Positions 60,906-64,000 of a DNA stretch of 64,000 bases are shown here, in pieces. The stretch is taken from the NCBI GenBank assembly GCA_030141605.1, contig JAQGDQ010000310.1, positions 72,001-136,000 on the forward strand. Reading direction: 5' to 3'. This stretch comes from Tubiluchus corallicola. Taxonomy: Eukaryota; Priapulida; Priapulimorpha; Priapulimorphida; Tubiluchidae. Both the position numbers and the translations under genes were made by a program. Each line of letters begins with the position of its first letter. The first letter of the stretch is position 1. Under the pieces are notes generated by a model. It did not search any database. It was not told where the DNA came from and was given only the letters and a program-made list of their open reading frames with translations.

Positions 60906-61035
60906 ACACAATTCAATTCAAAAGGTTTATTTATCTGTAATGTAATGTTTATAGCGCAAAACAACAAATTATGTATAGTCTCTAGAGATGGGGTGGCGAA
61001 AGACCAGGAGGTCATCGAGTCAGCCACCCCTATAT
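60906..61035 (-). mobile_element. LINE/SINE 3' tail fragment, copy 3
   Basis: CAATTCAATTCAAAAGGTTT then an AT spacer and GGGGTGGCGAAAGACCAGGA, GGTCATCGAGTCAGCCACCC. This is the clearest copy of the box shared with 15.8 and 41.9 kb. The GC-richer open frame just before it (60688-60945) runs into this repeat and is not recognised. Confidence 0.65.
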
Positions 61036-61764
61036 AACTTAGCAATAGTATAAAGCACGGCAGACCACATGGTTAAGTGAATAAATACGTGGTTAGATCT
61101 TAAATGTAGCAAATAAACAAAATGCAATGCAGTTATATTATAATTTTGCCAATGGAAAAAAAGCAAGCAATTAATGCAGTTAAAACAACAACTGAACAAG
61201 ATGAAGTTAAGTCATGAATGCAACAACAAAAAAGCAAGCAATACGGTTAAATAATAAATGCAGCGAATGATAAAAGTCTAGTGTTGATGTTTTGTCGTAA
61301 ATATTATGTTCCTAGGAAAGCGATGAATACAACTATTGCAAATTACTCTATTGAATATGAGAGCACGCGGTGCACACCAGCCTTCGTTTAAATTCCTACT
61401 GTAAATTTAGATAGAAAATTACACCTATGTAATTATGCTTTTTAGTTTACACAGTCGTTTAGTTAGTCTTTGTAGTTGACATAGTTAAAATAAACGTCGA
61501 CGACAAATGTACATAAACTTAATTTAAAATTTTTAAATTAGGGTTACGTGTGCATACGTAGCCTTTGTAAAAGTTATGATAACAAGTCTGTCTAATCCGT
61601 ACACATTTTGTACTGACATGTATGATTATGCCTATAACATAACTTAACTTGCCTTAGAACTGGGAACTATTAGTACTTTTTGGATTTAGCATATTTAAAA
61701 GTACTTTAAACAGGGGTAAATTCTAATCAAGATGATAATTATCTTCGCACACATTTCGTGATGG

Positions 61765-62240
61765 TTAAAGGAAGACGGGATGATTTTTCATGTACTATAC
61801 CAAAGCAACCACTAGAAAGTGAAATTCAGCTGAAAAGATAACCCCATTTTCAAATCCAATAAAAAGTATACATTTTAACACAATTAATGCCGCAAAAGCG
61901 TTTCAAATAATTAAATAATAGATTGAAATCTTAATTAACGGTGAGTAATCACAACTATAGATGACATCACAAACTAACAATTTTCAACAGCAAAAATGTT
62001 CCGGGAGTGTGTTGCACGTGTTTGCGAAAGCGAAATTGAAGTACAGTGCTACTGTAAGACATTCAGTGTGTTGCACTAAAACTAGACAAGTTTTAAGATA
62101 AAAATTCAAATTTCATATTTACCACTGTGCTCACGCATGAGCTGTCGAATGCGTGTAATGCGTCACAAACTAACACACATGAATTAAAAGGTACAGCACC
62201 TGATTTTTGTGCAGTGCATTTCCGAAATGCAATTTTAACA
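61765..62240 (-). mobile_element. TTAA-ended MITE, family B, inverted partial copy
   Basis: TTAAAGGAAGACGGGATGAT at the left, then the reverse complement of the family B body (GATGACATCACAAACT, CACGTGTTTGCGAAAGC). The other end is not clearly preserved. Confidence 0.75.
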
Positions 62241-62654
62241 GTAAATGTAATGATTTTCTTTGTAAATCGTAATCTTAAAAGTAAGAAGTCAAACAACATT
62301 TCGAATTTCAGACAATAATTAAAATCAATTGGTACAACACCACAAGCAAACAATAATTAATGAGAATGAGTGTAGAATATAGAGAAATACCATTAGCATC
62401 ATTTATTCATGTCTGACAGAGCGCTGAGCTGAAACTGATGTGTGAAGTATTGATGTTGGTTGAACTACAGATGTCCAGCTGCTATAGCCTATTGCTGGAT
62501 AGTGAGTACTAGCACATATATATTCTCGATTTAATTGAATAGATCGCGCTCAGAGCAATAAAGCCTTAACCAAATGGCTGTCATAATACGCTGTGTGTGC
62601 TGCTGTTAATGTGGGTAATAATAATATTCTTTACATCGTCGCTTAGGAATTCCT

Positions 62655-62830
62655 TTATGGTTCTGTCAGTCTGTCGTTCGCGTGAGGGTAATAGGTTTCA
62701 CAATGTCTGCGACTTTTAGTACTGGTGAATAGAGCTTTTAGTGACTCTGCTGTGTCTGGTGTATAACTGTTCCAAGATGGAATGGAACTTTGCAAAGCAG
62801 GAAAGGGTTTGGAGGAAAGAAAAAGGAGAG
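62655..62830 (-). pseudogene. Possible LINE reverse transcriptase tail
   Basis: The minus strand reads SIPSWNSYTPDTAESLKALF then TSTKSR, resembling the WNSLPxxIRxxxSLxxFKxxLK tail found at the end of CR1/L2-type LINE proteins. It runs into a GA-rich simple repeat upstream. Weak evidence. Confidence 0.3.
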
Positions 62831-63135
62831 AAAGAGCGAGGGGCAGAAAGAGAAAGGAAGGAAAAAGAGGAAAGTTTGTATATGTGTGAGAGAGAGAGAA
62901 AGAAAAAGGGAGTGTAGTGAGAGGGAGAGGGGGAGAGAGAGAAAGAAAAAGCATGAGTGAGTGAGTGTGTGTGTGGGGAGAGAGAGAAACAAAGTGGGAG
63001 AGCGAGAGGGAAAGAGGAGAGTGAGAGAGAGAAACAGAGAGAGTGTGTGTGAGAGAGAGATGGAGATGGAGAGAGAGAGGGAAAGGGACAGACATAGGGA
63101 GAGAGAGACAGGATAGGAGAGGAGAGGAGAAAAGG
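62815..63135. repeat. GA-rich simple sequence
   Basis: About 320 bp of GAGAGA/GAAAG with some GTGTGT. The Ser/Leu-rich minus-strand frames over it are not genes. Confidence 0.95.
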
Positions 63136-63236
63136 GGGATTGAGGCAGAAACAGGCATTTCAGTCAGATCTAAATCATATAATTTCAATCTGAGGTCGAA
63201 TAAAGTTTCTCTACCCATATGTATACATTCACTTCT

Positions 63237-63812
63237 TTAAAAGAAAACTGGACTCAATCTTAAACTGTAGGTCAAGACAATGTACTCTTTAAAATATTCA
63301 AAGGGAACATACTATTTTTTCAAGAATATTACAGTGCAAACGCAATTTCGCACTCGCGCGGCTAGTTCTGCACTATTACGTTCATTTCGCCTTTTCGTTA
63401 GTTAAGCGCGCTGTAGTGCCTGCATTTCGGAAAGACGTTGCACGAAAAACAGGTGTGGTGCCGCTCATTTCAGAGGTGTTCGTTTGTGATGTAGTGCACA
63501 CGTTCGAGAATAGTGAATTTGAAAGTCGAATTTTCATCTTAAAATTGGCCGAGTTTTAGTTCAACACACTGAATCTCGCACAGTAGCACTGTACTTCATT
63601 CTTCGCTTTCACAAACACGTGCAACACGCTCGAGGAATGCTTGTGCTGTTGAAAATTATGTTCATTTGTGTTGTCATCAATAGTTGGGCTCGCCCGCCGT
63701 TAATTAATATTTTAATCTATTATTTAATTCTCAGAAATTGTGTTAAAATGTGTGCTTTTTACCGTACTTCAAAATGGGATTGTATTTGATAAGTCATCCT
63801 GTTTTTCTTTAA
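63237..63812 (+). mobile_element. TTAA-ended MITE, family B, full-length copy
   Basis: Starts TTAAAAGAAAACTGGACTCA and ends ATCCTGTTTTTCTTTAA, 576 bp, with the full family body. The remaining bases to 64000 show nothing I can identify. Confidence 0.85.
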
Positions 63813-64000
63813 CCATTTAGACCAAGAAATATTCACAGTTTGTTTTCCTTTACTATTCCTGTCATTCATGTACGTTATAAATGAGTTACTATGCAACTTC
63901 CTTATACACCCCATGACACGGATGGGCGAGACTTACGGCAGGAACTTCATTCTCCAGGAAGCGCTTCTAAACCGGAAGCGGGCCAAATACCTTGCATAAC

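Noticed and set aside
60688-60945. 85-aa plus-strand frame with hydrophobic segments
   Set aside because: It runs into a dispersed repeat tail, has no recognised motif, and the opposite strand is also open.

Overview
This is nuclear DNA of an animal, most likely an AT-rich, repeat-laden invertebrate genome; the sequence does not let me name the phylum. The evidence is spliced genes with GT-AG introns of up to about 14.5 kb, metazoan proteins (nucleobindin, U5 snRNP 15 kDa protein, TXNDC17, a class A GPCR), microsatellites, LINE tails, and many short DNA transposons with terminal inverted repeats. Nothing bacterial is present. Most of the longer single open frames are translations of repeats and are not genes.

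Layout. 1-1.3 kb holds two minisatellites (37-bp and 93-bp units); the second ends inside a small minus-strand reading frame with a signal-peptide-like start. 2.0-2.8 kb carries, on the minus strand, the first two coding exons of a GH63 glucosidase-like protein of the fungal/bacterial YMR196W type, which runs out of the left edge. It is divergent from an intronless, intact TXNL4A/DIM1 gene at 4.33 kb. 4.8-9.6 kb is transposon-rich, with a long ATT microsatellite sitting in a second copy of the nucleobindin upstream region.

The centre (9.69-44.4 kb, plus strand) is one nucleobindin gene that I assembled as 13 coding exons with matching phases (572 codons). It has a signal peptide, a nesfatin-like segment, two canonical EF-hands, and an unusual glutamine-rich tail replacing most of the vertebrate leucine-zipper region. 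Its introns hold piggyBac-like (TTAA) and pogo/Tigger-like MITEs, a hAT MITE, a LINE remnant, a 1.75-kb foldback and several tandem arrays. Its last intron contains a nested same-strand class A GPCR of two exons (328 aa), followed at once by a 6.8-kb array of about 171 units of 40 bp.

44.4-50 kb is 3' UTR and intergenic sequence with tandem repeats. 50.0-52.0 kb is TXNDC17 (three exons), with a pogo-like element inserted just after its stop codon. 52.6-64 kb is mostly repeats, with a promoter-like block and a possible first coding exon of an unknown plus-strand gene at 56.04 kb.

The most striking theme is that three tandem arrays begin at exon edges. The 37-bp array in nucleobindin intron 6 copies the last 12 exon bases plus the 5' splice site about 66 times. 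The 129-bp repeat before the GPCR copies the start of its first coding exon, making two upstream mini-ORFs. The 93-bp array at 0.9-1.2 kb copies the end of a candidate minus-strand exon.
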